Source: a virus. Taken from it: a DNA stretch of 33,179 nucleotides. Shown here piece after piece: positions 21,589 to 29,503 of the stretch. The notes beneath the pieces are model-generated. The model saw nothing but the letters and a program-made list of their open reading frames with translations, did no database searches and was not told where the DNA came from. Where the stretch lies: the IMG/VR virus record IMGVR_UViG_3300029309_000166, positions 1-33,179 of that record. The stretch is one strand, 5' to 3'. Every line of letters starts with the position of its first letter. The first letter of the stretch is position 1. Both the position numbers and the translations under genes were made by a program.

Positions 21589-21738
21589 TCAAAGATTCTT
21601 CAAATATACAATTATTGAAATTAAAAAAATTGTATTTATGACGAATCCAAATATGTCGTTGTAAATTATTAAATCTCTAGTTCCTAAAAAGGCAAACAGA
21701 AAAATAATTATGTAAATGATTCTTGTGTCTTTTTCCAT
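21589..21738 (-). CDS. Small two-span membrane protein (49 aa)
   Basis: I place the start at the ATG at 21738 (MEKDTRIIYIII), because it overlaps the stop of the previous miniprotein as TAATG. A longer reading would run antiphase through that gene. Two hydrophobic segments (IIYIIIFLFAFLG and IFGFVINTIFLISIIVYL) flank a short polar link. It is probably an inner-membrane miniprotein of the accessory cassette, followed by a strong terminator. No family recognised. Confidence 0.55.
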   Translation of the reverse strand: MEKDTRIIYIIIFLFAFLGTRDLIIYNDIFGFVINTIFLISIIVYLKNL

Positions 21739-21860
21739 TAAAATAAAATTTTGTCGATTATAGATTCCAGCGCACAAAAAATAATTACAACAATCCAAAC
21801 AAAGATTGTAAATACGCCGACACTAAAATAATAAAACGAATCCTTTTTTACTTTTTTCAT
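21738..21860 (-). CDS. Small single-span membrane protein (40 aa)
   Basis: This frame of 40 codons starts with an ATG overlapping the stop of the upstream gene (ATGA) and ends in a TAATG overlap with the next ATG, so it is tightly coupled on both sides. The N-terminus is basic (MKKVKKDSF), followed by about 22 hydrophobic residues (GVFTIFVWIVVIIFCALE), giving a likely single inner-membrane span. Function is unknown. Confidence 0.6.
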   Translation of the reverse strand: MKKVKKDSFYYFSVGVFTIFVWIVVIIFCALESIIDKILF

Positions 21861-22174
21861 ATACCTACATTTTTAAACCAAAACTTTTTGGCGTTAATTA
21901 AATAACTTTCAAAGTCGTCGTTAAATCCTAAAATCCATTTGTTAAACTTGACATCTTTTTTCATTTTCTTTGATTCAACTTCTGCCATAATTTTATTGAC
22001 TTCGTTGCGCTTAACAACCAGATAATTAAGTTTTTTAACCAATTCAAATGTTTCTAAATCAACCATGTCTTCAACTTTTACTGCGCCTTGTGAAAACTCT
22101 AAAATATAATTCACAATATCAACGCGACTTCTAATTTGAATGACTTCGATATTTTGATAAACGTAATTTTCCAT
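21857..22174 (-). CDS. Hypothetical helical protein (105 aa)
   Basis: The start at 22174 (MENYVYQN) is preferred to 22207, because the extra 11 codons would be encoded by a strong hairpin at 22189-22211. The protein has mostly helical character with valine-rich and basic segments (LLK-like KKLNYLVVKRNEVNKIMAEVE, ESKKMKKDVK). No motif is recognised. It is part of the non-structural cassette between capsid and connector, directly downstream of the 349-aa gene. Confidence 0.6.
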   Translation of the reverse strand: MENYVYQNIEVIQIRSRVDIVNYILEFSQGAVKVEDMVDLETFELVKKLNYLVVKRNEVNKIMAEVESKKMKKDVKFNKWILGFNDDFESYLINAKKFWFKNVGI

Positions 22175-22188
22175 TTTAATTTTATTGT

Positions 22189-22211
22189 GGGGGTGTAGTT
22201 TCAACACCCCC
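22189..22211 (-). other. Perfect 8-bp hairpin in an intercistronic gap
   Basis: GGGGGTGT and ACACCCCC (22189-22196, 22204-22211) pair perfectly around a 7-base loop. On the minus strand it lies 7 bases after the 349-aa gene's stop and has no T-run behind it, so it is not an ordinary terminator. It may stabilise the upstream message or shape initiation of the next gene. Confidence 0.7.
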
Positions 22212-22218
22212 GTTATTT

Positions 22219-23268
22219 TTAATATCTATTAACCCATTTTGCCTTTTGTGGCGGGTTAATATCCAACCAATTATAAATCTCTCTTAATTGAACAGTTGAC
22301 GTCTTTAAGTCAGTATCGTCACCGCACCAAGCGTTGTTAATTTTTCTTATATCGCCAGTCAATTTGACTTTTTTATCAAACCTTCCAATGGTTGTTTTTT
22401 TGCCAATCTTGACATTTGCGAAATAATAAATTCTGTCATCACCTGATTCACCGCCGGTTTTATACCATGCACGGGAAGAACTCCAATCGTAGTCACCGAC
22501 TTCGTCTTTTTCAATGAACGTGACACCTTCACGAAGTTTGTTTGTTAAATCCTCAAAAAACTTTTCTGTTTTTTCTTTGTGTTCGTCTTCAACGGGTTTA
22601 ATTAAATTGTTTCTTTGCAAATTTAATTCCTCTTGTTTGTCCATGAATTGCAATTGAACACCCATTGCGAACGACTTGAATTCGTCCATGTCTAATTCTG
22701 ACATTGCTTGAAAACCTTCTGTGTTTAATATTGGCGTCCAACCAAAATTTTCTGAAGTTTGTCCAACAGTTTTAAAATAGATTTCGCAAGGGTGGTCACC
22801 GTCTTTATTTGATAAAATATTTTCAATACCTTTTTTGCGGTCGCTATAAGTATATCGCCAAAGACGTTCTTGAATGTTAGGAACGTTAATCATTAAGAAA
22901 ACTTTTGGCATTTTTTGAAATGCGTCATGCTTCATTAACCTTTCATAATTCATTTTTTCACCTCCGTCATGTCTTCTATTAAAATCAATGGGGTCATCTA
23001 ATTTTAATTTTTCAACAAATGCTTTATAATCTTCGCTGACTTCTTTTGGTATTAAAACAAATTCGGTGAAGTCCGTGTTGTAACCTCTGTTCATTGTCAA
23101 TGACAAGTCAAAATGTTTAGTGATATTTTCTGGCAATTCTTCAATTATATGTTTGCCAACAAATGCGCCAATGTCACGTGTGTAATAAAACTCATGTGAT
23201 AATGCTCTATAAAAGTTGTCAATCTCTTTGACCTCTTTTTCGATAATACTATGTAATAAATTTTCCAT
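22219..23268 (-). CDS. Unknown protein of accessory cassette (349 aa)
   Basis: This is the largest gene of the cassette. I do not recognise a family. The sequence is acidic and mostly helical with a possible coiled coil at about 205-250 (KQEELNLQRNNLIKPVEDEHKEKTEKFFEDLTNKL). A C-terminal region is rich in Trp and Asp (DYDWSSSRAWYKTGGESGDDRIYYF, WCGDDTDLK). It has no signal peptide or membrane span. It follows its own early-type promoter (23297-23326). A host-takeover or anti-defence role is plausible from position but not shown by motifs. Confidence 0.65.
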   Translation of the reverse strand: MENLLHSIIEKEVKEIDNFYRALSHEFYYTRDIGAFVGKHIIEELPENITKHFDLSLTMNRGYNTDFTEFVLIPKEVSEDYKAFVEKLKLDDPIDFNRRHDGGEKMNYERLMKHDAFQKMPKVFLMINVPNIQERLWRYTYSDRKKGIENILSNKDGDHPCEIYFKTVGQTSENFGWTPILNTEGFQAMSELDMDEFKSFAMGVQLQFMDKQEELNLQRNNLIKPVEDEHKEKTEKFFEDLTNKLREGVTFIEKDEVGDYDWSSSRAWYKTGGESGDDRIYYFANVKIGKKTTIGRFDKKVKLTGDIRKINNAWCGDDTDLKTSTVQLREIYNWLDINPPQKAKWVNRY

Positions 23269-23296
23269 TTCTTATTTTTTAAAATTAATGTTAGTG

Positions 23297-23326
23297 TAAA
23301 ATTAATAATTTTTTTTTAATTACAAA
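23297..23326 (-). promoter_or_regulatory. Early-type promoter of the 349-aa gene
   Basis: Minus-strand TTTG (23326-23323), an 18-base spacer TAATTAAAAAAAAATTAT and TAATTTTA (23304-23297) match the extended early pattern, except for the last base of the -7 element. The ATG lies 28 bases downstream. Confidence 0.5.
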
Positions 23327-23344
23327 CTTTTTTTTACTTTTTTT

Positions 23345-23659
23345 TTATTCAATGATTTCTTTCACATCTTCTGGATTGAAACGCGCAACAAATCTTGCTG
23401 AACTTATAGTTTCAATTTCCCAACGTCTATATTGATAGTTCAATTCAACAATCCAACCGCACTTTAATTTGTATGTAATACCATAAGGCGAAGTTTGTTT
23501 TATTAAAACTTCACGTTTTAAATCTTTTTTCCACTCATTTACGGTGTTTGCTGGAAATAGTAAAAACATTTTTTTACTTGTGTTCTCGTCTTTTATAAAA
23601 TCTTTATTGACATTACATTTTATATTGTATCTTTTTATAAATAATTCTTTGTATTTCAT
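23345..23659 (-). CDS. Hypothetical protein (104 aa)
   Basis: A basic protein opening MKYKELFIKRYNIKC with alternating beta-like segments (YGITYKLKCGWIVELNYQYRRWEIET) and an acidic end. No motif is recognised. It follows the 68-aa gene by 15 bases and is likely co-transcribed from the promoter at 23902-23933. Its place near that promoter suggests early expression. Confidence 0.6.
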   Translation of the reverse strand: MKYKELFIKRYNIKCNVNKDFIKDENTSKKMFLLFPANTVNEWKKDLKREVLIKQTSPYGITYKLKCGWIVELNYQYRRWEIETISSARFVARFNPEDVKEIIE

Positions 23660-23674
23660 TTTAATAATCTTTTG

Positions 23675-23881
23675 TTATAAATATTTTTCATCAATAAATT
23701 TACCACGATAAACAAAATTTCCATTTTGTCTTATTTTTGAAATCGTGTTTGATTTTGTGTTGCCAATAATGTCAACAAATTCGCCCGTGTCTGTGTTATA
23801 CACACAATAAAACGGTTTGCCATATTTTCCGCCGGAAAGGTCTTCTTCCCATTCTTTGATAATTGTAACTTCTACTTTCAT
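23675..23881 (-). CDS. Hypothetical protein (68 aa)
   Basis: The first gene after the early-type promoter at 23902-23933. The protein is beta-rich (VEVTIIKEWEEDL, KPFYCVYNTDTGEFVDIIG, NFVYRGKFIDEKYL) and resembles a small single-domain fold, but I do not recognise the family. The promoter-proximal position suggests it is made early and in quantity. Confidence 0.6.
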   Translation of the reverse strand: MKVEVTIIKEWEEDLSGGKYGKPFYCVYNTDTGEFVDIIGNTKSNTISKIRQNGNFVYRGKFIDEKYL

Positions 23882-23901
23882 TTTTTAAAAATTTGATTTT
23901 G

Positions 23902-23933
23902 CTAACTTAAAAAAACTTTTTCTAATTACCAAA
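23902..23933 (-). promoter_or_regulatory. Early-type promoter of the accessory cassette
   Basis: Minus-strand TTTG (23933-23930), a 20-base spacer starting GTAATTAGAAAAAG and TAAGTTAG (23909-23902). The -7 element differs from TAnnTTTG by one base. Its arrangement below the curved element B mirrors the promoter at 5650-5681 below element A. Confidence 0.6.
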
Positions 23934-24014
23934 TTTTTTTTTCTAATTGAAAATAATTTATTGTTTTTTGCAAAAAATATATTTTAAAAATAAACTAAAT
24001 TTTATTAAAAATCG

Positions 24015-24182
24015 TACGAAGGAAAATTGCGTTTAATGAACTATCTCAAAAAAGTAATACTAGTAATCCATAAAGGGGGTAAAGTGCGGGAAATCGCTTA
24101 AAAATGCCCTTAAACGGCATGTTTGATTTTATTAAAAAACGTTAAAAAAAGGCAAAAAAAAAGCAAAAAAATTGTAAAAAAA
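24015..24182. promoter_or_regulatory. Non-coding element, copy B: 14-mer, palindrome and phased A-tracts
   Basis: The 14-mer TACGAAGGAAAATT starts at 24015, the palindrome TACTAGTA is at 24058-24065 and ATCCATAAAGGGG starts at 24066, exactly 51 bases from the 14-mer as in copy A. From 24072 to 24182 about ten A-tracts recur close to every 10-11 bases, implying strong intrinsic bending. The region 23882-24413 has no convincing gene. A 28-codon hydrophobic frame (24192-24278, minus) is too weak to call. Confidence 0.6.
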
Positions 24183-24278
24183 CAAGCGTTTTTAAATCAA
24201 AAAGGTTCGATAAGATTCTTTTGTTAAGTTGATTGACAACGAAAATATAAAGAAAAATACCAAACCTTTTCTAGTCAT

Positions 24279-24326
24279 AACAGCCGTTCGGAACAGCCAC
24301 AAAAGAACAAGTTCCGACCCAAGTTC
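24279..24326. repeat. Cluster of short direct and inverted repeats
   Basis: AACAGCC occurs at 24279-24285 and 24292-24298. AAGTTC occurs at 24309-24314 and 24321-24326. GAAC-AA-GTTC (24305-24314) is an inverted repeat. The cluster adjoins the curved element B and could be binding sites for a phage or host DNA-binding protein. Confidence 0.45.
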
Positions 24327-24361
24327 TTTACAAATGACGTGTTAAAGATACAAAAAAAAAT

Positions 24362-24392
24362 ATAAAAAAAAGGGGGTAAAAAACCCCCTTTT
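24362..24392 (-). terminator. Terminator after the major capsid gene
   Basis: AAGGGGGT and ACCCCCTT (24370-24377, 24383-24390) form an 8-bp stem with a 5-base loop. It has A-runs on the plus strand to the left, so the minus transcript ends in a T-run. It lies 24 bases after the capsid stop. Confidence 0.92.
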
Positions 24393-24413
24393 AATTAACA
24401 ATAAAAAAATTGT

Positions 24414-25625
24414 TTATGAACTTGCAAGTGCAGTTTTGTCAGTTGAGAAGTCACCTTTAACAAATGCGTTCGGTAAATATACCGCAACCGCACCCCTTAA
24501 TTGACATCTAACAGTCACAAAACCGTCCCTTACGTTTGTTCCGTCTTCTCTAAAGAATCCTAAAGAAACATTGTCTTTAATCCAATATTGACAACCTTGA
24601 CTGAAGTTTCCGACTAAATATTTGTCAGAAGTGATTGCAGTTGAAGGAATGACCGGAACGCCATTTATTCTTGGAACAAGTCCTTGTTGGAAATCTTTAA
24701 TTAAATATTCCGCTTGACTTGATTTCAATAATAAGATTTTATGAAAATCACTTGGGTTCATTAAGATATAATCTGCTTTATAATTAGCAAGTGCTAATTG
24801 ATTTAGCGCAACAACGATACAATCAAACTCGTTTGCGTTAGAAATTGCGTTAGCAAATCCACCCGCAGAAAACGACGTTGCTTGTGTGAAAATTCCGTTG
24901 TATTGTGGCGCAGAACCCGTTCCGTCAAGAATTTGTGCGTCCTCTACCGCCAATAATTTTTGCGGTGCGCGGTTGCTCAAATACGCTTGAAGTTGAGGTG
25001 TTGAAGACATCATTTCTTCACTTATTCTGAAATAAGTTCCCATTTTTTCAATATTGACTGAAGTTGCAGTCATGTTAAAATCAGATTGAGAAAGTGCGAC
25101 ACCTTCATTTTTTACCGCAGTTCCGTCAGAATATGCGCTTTCGCTAATATATCTAACAACGTCAGAATCTGTGTTGCCGACCGGTAAAATTGACCTCATG
25201 TGAAATTCCCTTGCTGGGTCGTATTTAAATTCTTCAACCCTTGTCGGTGCAATGACATCACCGCTAAAATCGGCTGAAATTGTCATGTCCGCTTTTGTCA
25301 ACATATTTGCTGACTTTAAATTTAACGTTACCGCGTTTGAATTTCCATTTCTAAAATTATCTAACGCGCCTTCGTTTAAAGATTTAGATAAAGCACCAGA
25401 AAAACTTAAAGGTCTGTTATTCGATTTGTCTGCAAGTTTTTTTTGCGACATTTCAACTGCGTCCATTCTTTCATTGAATTTGGCAGTCAAATTTTCGATT
25501 TCTCTTTTTAATGTTTCATCTGCTTTTTTATCTGCTCTTTCTATTGCTTGATTAGACGCCTTTTCAATCTTACTGTCAATAAGATTTCCTAATTGGTCTA
25601 ATTCTTTTTTTACATTATCTTCCAT
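24414..25625 (-). CDS. HK97-fold major capsid protein (403 aa)
   Basis: The N-terminal 80 residues are a charged coiled coil (delta/scaffold domain: KKELDQLGNLIDSKIEKASNQ ... REIENLTAKFNERMD) that would be removed by the S78 protease encoded just upstream. The HK97 capsid fold follows: GDVIAPTRVEEF, EFHMRSILPVGNTDSD, VKNEGVALSQSDFNM and KMGTYFRISEEMM, with an ILDGTGSAPQYNGIFTQ loop, YILMNPSDFHKILLLKSSQ and a GFVTVRCQLRGAVAVYLPNAFV end. It builds the icosahedral shell. A strong terminator follows, suiting abundant expression. Confidence 0.96.
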   Translation of the reverse strand: MEDNVKKELDQLGNLIDSKIEKASNQAIERADKKADETLKREIENLTAKFNERMDAVEMSQKKLADKSNNRPLSFSGALSKSLNEGALDNFRNGNSNAVTLNLKSANMLTKADMTISADFSGDVIAPTRVEEFKYDPAREFHMRSILPVGNTDSDVVRYISESAYSDGTAVKNEGVALSQSDFNMTATSVNIEKMGTYFRISEEMMSSTPQLQAYLSNRAPQKLLAVEDAQILDGTGSAPQYNGIFTQATSFSAGGFANAISNANEFDCIVVALNQLALANYKADYILMNPSDFHKILLLKSSQAEYLIKDFQQGLVPRINGVPVIPSTAITSDKYLVGNFSQGCQYWIKDNVSLGFFREDGTNVRDGFVTVRCQLRGAVAVYLPNAFVKGDFSTDKTALASS

Positions 25626-25648
25626 GATAAAAAGTTTTTAAAAGATTA

Positions 25649-26329
25649 TTATTTATTTAACTTATTTAACAAATAACCGTAAACATTAAAATCGTTTTTT
25701 AATTCTGGCGTTGTGACTTCTAACGTCGGCAACGTAGAAACATTTTTAAAAATTGTTTTTAATTTGATTATTTCTGATTCTATTGCATACCCCATTTCAT
25801 CAGAGATATTGCCTTTTCTAATTAATTTAACAAGTTGGTCATATCTTTTAAGTTGGTCTTCAATTTCTTGTGTTCCCTTTACGTCAAGAATCTTTGCTTG
25901 GTCATTAGACGCTAAAGACACCGCAGAAACTTCATATAATTTTACTTCTGAAATTTCTCTGTAACCTTCTAATTGTCGTTTTTGTATTGGTAAAATGCCA
26001 ACAGAATTTTCAGTTAACACACCCGCTTTCATCAATTCTAAAACGTCCATTCCTAATTGGGTCTTTGGAATTTCAGCAACAAACATCAAACCTTTTTCAT
26101 CTTCATATAATTCATTCATTTTTCCTAAAGGTTGGTCAAGTTTGTGTTGATAATAATATTTAACGCGATACCCGTTTTCTTCAATAGTTTTTTTATAAGC
26201 ACCTCTTTTAATAATATCCTTGTCAGAATCCATGTTATCAAAATAACTTGCATAACCTTTAACAAGACCTTTTTTGTCGTCTATGTCTTGAACCGTTCCA
26301 AGTGGCGATTGTTTAAATATCATTTCCAT
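25649..26329 (-). CDS. Prohead protease, S78 family (226 aa)
   Basis: The start is put at ATG 26329 (MEMIFKQ); the ATG at 26323 is also possible, and the 17 residues of a longer reading look untranslated. Motifs of HK97-type prohead proteases are clear: VKGYASYFDNMDSDKDII, YYQHKLDQPLG with His62, LTENSVGI with Ser109, and KLYEVSAVSLASN with Glu133. It trims the capsid delta domain during maturation. It is encoded between the MuF-like gene and the capsid gene, with a TAATTTTG promoter-like site 14 bases before the ATG. Confidence 0.93.
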   Translation of the reverse strand: MEMIFKQSPLGTVQDIDDKKGLVKGYASYFDNMDSDKDIIKRGAYKKTIEENGYRVKYYYQHKLDQPLGKMNELYEDEKGLMFVAEIPKTQLGMDVLELMKAGVLTENSVGILPIQKRQLEGYREISEVKLYEVSAVSLASNDQAKILDVKGTQEIEDQLKRYDQLVKLIRKGNISDEMGYAIESEIIKLKTIFKNVSTLPTLEVTTPELKNDFNVYGYLLNKLNK

Positions 26330-26343
26330 AATTACATTTTTTT

Positions 26344-26351
26344 CAAAATTA
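26344..26351 (-). promoter_or_regulatory. Possible promoter -7 element before the protease-capsid genes
   Basis: Minus-strand TAATTTTG matches TAnnTTTG and lies 14 bases before the protease ATG. No well-spaced TTTG is seen upstream. A separate promoter here would raise capsid expression. Confidence 0.4.
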
Positions 26352-26366
26352 CAAAATTTAAAATAA

Positions 26367-27215
26367 TTAATATTGACCAAACCCCGTTCCGAATCCTAGA
26401 CCCTCAACGTCTGCGATTGTTTGCGCGTCAGGATTTGGAATTGGCATTGTAACGCAACGACAATTGACCGTTTCTTTTGCGCCACCTCTAGGGTCACCGG
26501 CGCGGGACATTGCCATTCCGCCAACCATAAAATCTTTTTCCATTGAAATACCTTTTGAGTTTGCGCCAAATATAGGATTTGTCCCCGCTTCCATGTGTGA
26601 ATCACGTTCACGTCCGTCACGCGCAGAAATCCAAACTTTATTCATGTCGTTTTTATTATAAAAAGTCAATGCGCTTTGTTGTATTGCTAAATTTGAAATT
26701 CTTGTTGCTTCAGTTTTTGCCAAACGTTTTGCATAAATCATTGATTGTGATTTTGATTTCTGTAATAGAATTCTTGCTTGTTGTTCATTTCCTAACGACG
26801 CAAATTCTGGGTCTTGCATTAATCCAACAAAAACTTTTTGTGCGTTGATTGTTGCGGTGTTAGATATTTCATTTCCAAACAATTCAGAAACTTCACGCGC
26901 ATAGATTGTAAAAACTTGTTCCCATTGATTTTGAAACGGTTGTGTGTTGACATTTTTTCTGACATAAGGCGCAAAAGAATCAACCCACCAATTCGCGAAT
27001 TGCAAACCTACTAATTTATAAATTTTTATATAAAGTTGCTGAATTCTAAATTGTGAAAAATATAAACCCGCTTTGAAACTTCCGCGTTGCAAATCGCGAA
27101 AACATTTGTCGTTTTCTTTTTTATAAAAATTATAAATTTCTCTAGTTAATTTTGATTCTGATTTGGTTAATTCTTTGTCGTAATCAAACCATAAATCAAA
27201 TCTTGATTTACTCAT
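26367..27215 (-). CDS. MuF-like minor head protein (282 aa)
   Basis: The C-terminal half shows the Mu gpF/SPP1 gp7 signature: RLAKTEATRISNLAIQQ, KVWISARDGRERDSHMEA and GNPIF-like positions followed by the conserved AKETVNCRCVTMPIP with its CRC motif. The N-terminal half is helical. The protein is a minor capsid component near the portal, sometimes ejected with DNA. It overlaps the portal gene by 8 bases and precedes the protease, the standard order. Confidence 0.92.
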   Translation of the reverse strand: MSKSRFDLWFDYDKELTKSESKLTREIYNFYKKENDKCFRDLQRGSFKAGLYFSQFRIQQLYIKIYKLVGLQFANWWVDSFAPYVRKNVNTQPFQNQWEQVFTIYAREVSELFGNEISNTATINAQKVFVGLMQDPEFASLGNEQQARILLQKSKSQSMIYAKRLAKTEATRISNLAIQQSALTFYNKNDMNKVWISARDGRERDSHMEAGTNPIFGANSKGISMEKDFMVGGMAMSRAGDPRGGAKETVNCRCVTMPIPNPDAQTIADVEGLGFGTGFGQY

Positions 27216-29460
27216 TTTCTAATTTATCTAATAAATTTTTTGTCCAACGCAACATGGATTCACCACCCCAACCAAGAAACGCCACATAACCTTTGTCGCG
27301 ATACGGTTCATCTTTAAATTTAGGATTGATTTTATCATAACCGCCACCCTTTGTTCGTGAAAGGAAACTAAAGGTTCTTTTGATTGTAGATAATGACAAT
27401 GCTTCGCGATTGACTAATTGATTCATTCTAGTCAACCCAACTGAAGTCATTCCCTTAACTTTGTCCCTTCCGTGTTCTTCAATCCAATTTTTAACACGCT
27501 TTGCGTTGTTGGTTGCGGATTGCGGATAATTGTCATAAGTTTCCGCCTTTACTTCAAGACCTTCAACGTCAATGTTTTTGGTTGACATTGGGTGTCCTTC
27601 CGGCAATAAATCTTGGTCATGTTTTCCACTTCTAAACCTTCCGTTTCTTAATGCGTAAAGATATGAATTGACACGCGCCATTGCCCATTGTTCGGGTGAA
27701 GAAACTGACGGTCTAACACTTGAAGGGTTTGTTCTATAAGCACCGATTCCCCTTTTATAAACTGCGTAAAGTGTGCGGACGTTTGTTCTTTTAGATTTTA
27801 CGTTACCTACTTTTTCATTGTGGTCGTCTGCTTTTTTTTTTAATGCTTTTTCTAAACGTGCGGACATTTGTTTTTGTTCGTCCTCATGTGGTTTTCCGTA
27901 ATGATATTTTTCGTCTTGTAATGCTTCATCATATTCGTCATGAGTTGCAAAAGGCATATAAATTTCATTGCCGTCGTATGTGTGAGTATGATAACCTTGA
28001 CCCTGACCGTTCCAACCCATTTCACGCGCCCTTCGTTCTGCTTCTTCTTGCGTAGTGTAGGCGTCATGGAACGCGGGTATTTTTTCTTTAAACATTTTAT
28101 CGACGTTTTCTGTGTCTGGTTCAAGTGTTAAATCCGAACCGCCTAACGGCGCAAGATTTAATGGAATAAATATTTCATTCATTTGCTCATTGTCTTCAAA
28201 CATTCCGTAATTCATTGCTTCACGTTTTTCATTTGGCGTCAACCACCATGAAGACGACATCTGCGAAACAACTTTGTCCATTTCTTCTTGCAACTCTGCG
28301 ATTCCCGTGAAGTCAAAATCAATGCAAAGTTTTTCACCATATTTAGGAACTAACCAACGATTTAATTCGTCGCGAACTTTTATTAATTCAGGAATCACCG
28401 CGTTTTGATATAATGATTTTTTTGCTTCACGCATATTATTAAACGTTGACGATTCTGTATTATTTAACAAAGAAACCGGCACGTTATAAATATTACACAA
28501 ATCCTTTATTGACGCGTTGTATTGTTCGATTAATGATAAATCTGACGCACTCAGTCCAAAGTTGACCCAAGACATTTTTTTTGGTGAAATAAGAATGTCA
28601 CCAGCATTGCTTGAACCTTGATGACTTTGTCTGAATTTGTCTTTTAATTGTTGCGCTTGAACTTCATTGATTCCGTCTTCTTCTTGGGTTGTCAAAATAC
28701 CTCTTGCGGTTTGATTCTGTAAATATTTAACGCCGGTTGTAACTGCTTCATTGTTAGTTGTTAACGAACGAAAACCCGCTTTCAATGGTGATTGACCGTA
28801 AAGGTTAGAACCCGAACCGTTGTAATTAGGATTAAAATTTTTAATGTGACAAATCAAATCTGCGGGAATCTTATAAGTTCCGTTGTAATTCAAAGAATAA
28901 TCCTTAACCGGTTCTAACAATCCACCAGAATTGATTTCCATGTGTTGCGACGGCAAAATATAAAGTTCCTTAAATTTTTCAGCATTAACACCAGAATCCG
29001 GCGCGATTCCGTATATATAACGATTCCCCGTTAACAATCCAAATGCAATCAATTCTGTCATAAATGAATTATATGATTGCGCTGGATTTGGTCGATTTAA
29101 TAATTCATGTAATTCGGTATCTTCTAATTCAACCATTGCGTCTTTACGAATCATTCTTTGACGCAACATTGATTCTGTTGTTTGCAATCCTGACGTTAAT
29201 GATTTATATTTTTGATATTTATTTTCTGATTGTTTTTCATAAACTTGAAATGGAATAATTCCTGACGCCCTTGTTATAATATTTATTAAAGAATAAACGG
29301 TTGCATTTTGTCTGTAACCGTCATTAATAAATGATTCGTCGTTCTCTGCATTAAAAACAACAGATGAACCAAGATAATTATAAATTGCTCTGTTATATGC
29401 TTCAGCCGTCCTTTGTGAATTTTTAACGAAAAAATTTCGCAGATTGTCAATTAAACCCAT
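27208..29460 (-). CDS. Portal protein with extra C-terminal domains (750 aa)
   Basis: Residues 1-440 are an HK97-type portal: YSLINIITRASGIIPFQVYE, ELLNRPNPAQSYNSFMTELIAFGLLTGNRYIYG, LICHIKNFNPN, YLQNQTARGILT, YNASIKDLCNIYNVPVSLLNN and PELIKVRDELNRWLVP. The usual length is about 400-450 residues. Here a Glu/Arg-rich linker leads to an extra region of about 300 residues, including YAVYKRGIGAYRTNPSSVRP with WAMARVNSYLYALRNG (about 570-630). A final domain reads SVGLTRMNQLVNREALSLSTIKR followed by YRDKGYVAFLGWGGES (about 680-740). Similar modules occur in other phage head proteins. Whether the extension remains part of the portal or is cleaved is unknown. Confidence 0.9.
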   Translation of the reverse strand: MGLIDNLRNFFVKNSQRTAEAYNRAIYNYLGSSVVFNAENDESFINDGYRQNATVYSLINIITRASGIIPFQVYEKQSENKYQKYKSLTSGLQTTESMLRQRMIRKDAMVELEDTELHELLNRPNPAQSYNSFMTELIAFGLLTGNRYIYGIAPDSGVNAEKFKELYILPSQHMEINSGGLLEPVKDYSLNYNGTYKIPADLICHIKNFNPNYNGSGSNLYGQSPLKAGFRSLTTNNEAVTTGVKYLQNQTARGILTTQEEDGINEVQAQQLKDKFRQSHQGSSNAGDILISPKKMSWVNFGLSASDLSLIEQYNASIKDLCNIYNVPVSLLNNTESSTFNNMREAKKSLYQNAVIPELIKVRDELNRWLVPKYGEKLCIDFDFTGIAELQEEMDKVVSQMSSSWWLTPNEKREAMNYGMFEDNEQMNEIFIPLNLAPLGGSDLTLEPDTENVDKMFKEKIPAFHDAYTTQEEAERRAREMGWNGQGQGYHTHTYDGNEIYMPFATHDEYDEALQDEKYHYGKPHEDEQKQMSARLEKALKKKADDHNEKVGNVKSKRTNVRTLYAVYKRGIGAYRTNPSSVRPSVSSPEQWAMARVNSYLYALRNGRFRSGKHDQDLLPEGHPMSTKNIDVEGLEVKAETYDNYPQSATNNAKRVKNWIEEHGRDKVKGMTSVGLTRMNQLVNREALSLSTIKRTFSFLSRTKGGGYDKINPKFKDEPYRDKGYVAFLGWGGESMLRWTKNLLDKLENE

Positions 29461-29479
29461 TAGTTAAGAAAATTTGTTT

Positions 29480-29487
29480 CAAAAATA
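29480..29487 (-). promoter_or_regulatory. Possible promoter -7 element before portal
   Basis: Minus-strand TATTTTTG matches TAnnTTTG, 19 bases before the portal ATG, in the 43-base gap after TerL. No matching -33 element is evident. Confidence 0.35.
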
Positions 29488-29503
29488 CAAAATTTTAATT
29501 TCA

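Noticed and set aside
24195-24225. GGTTCGATA as a second T-loop
   Set aside because: The flanking bases do not form a T-stem or acceptor.
24192-24278. 28-codon hydrophobic frame upstream of element B
   Set aside because: Too short, no coupling to a neighbour, and no promoter placed for it.
27852-28124. Minus-strand 90-codon frame inside the portal gene
   Set aside because: Overlaps the portal in another frame, with no motif; the Lys- and Thr-rich composition is typical of a shadow frame.
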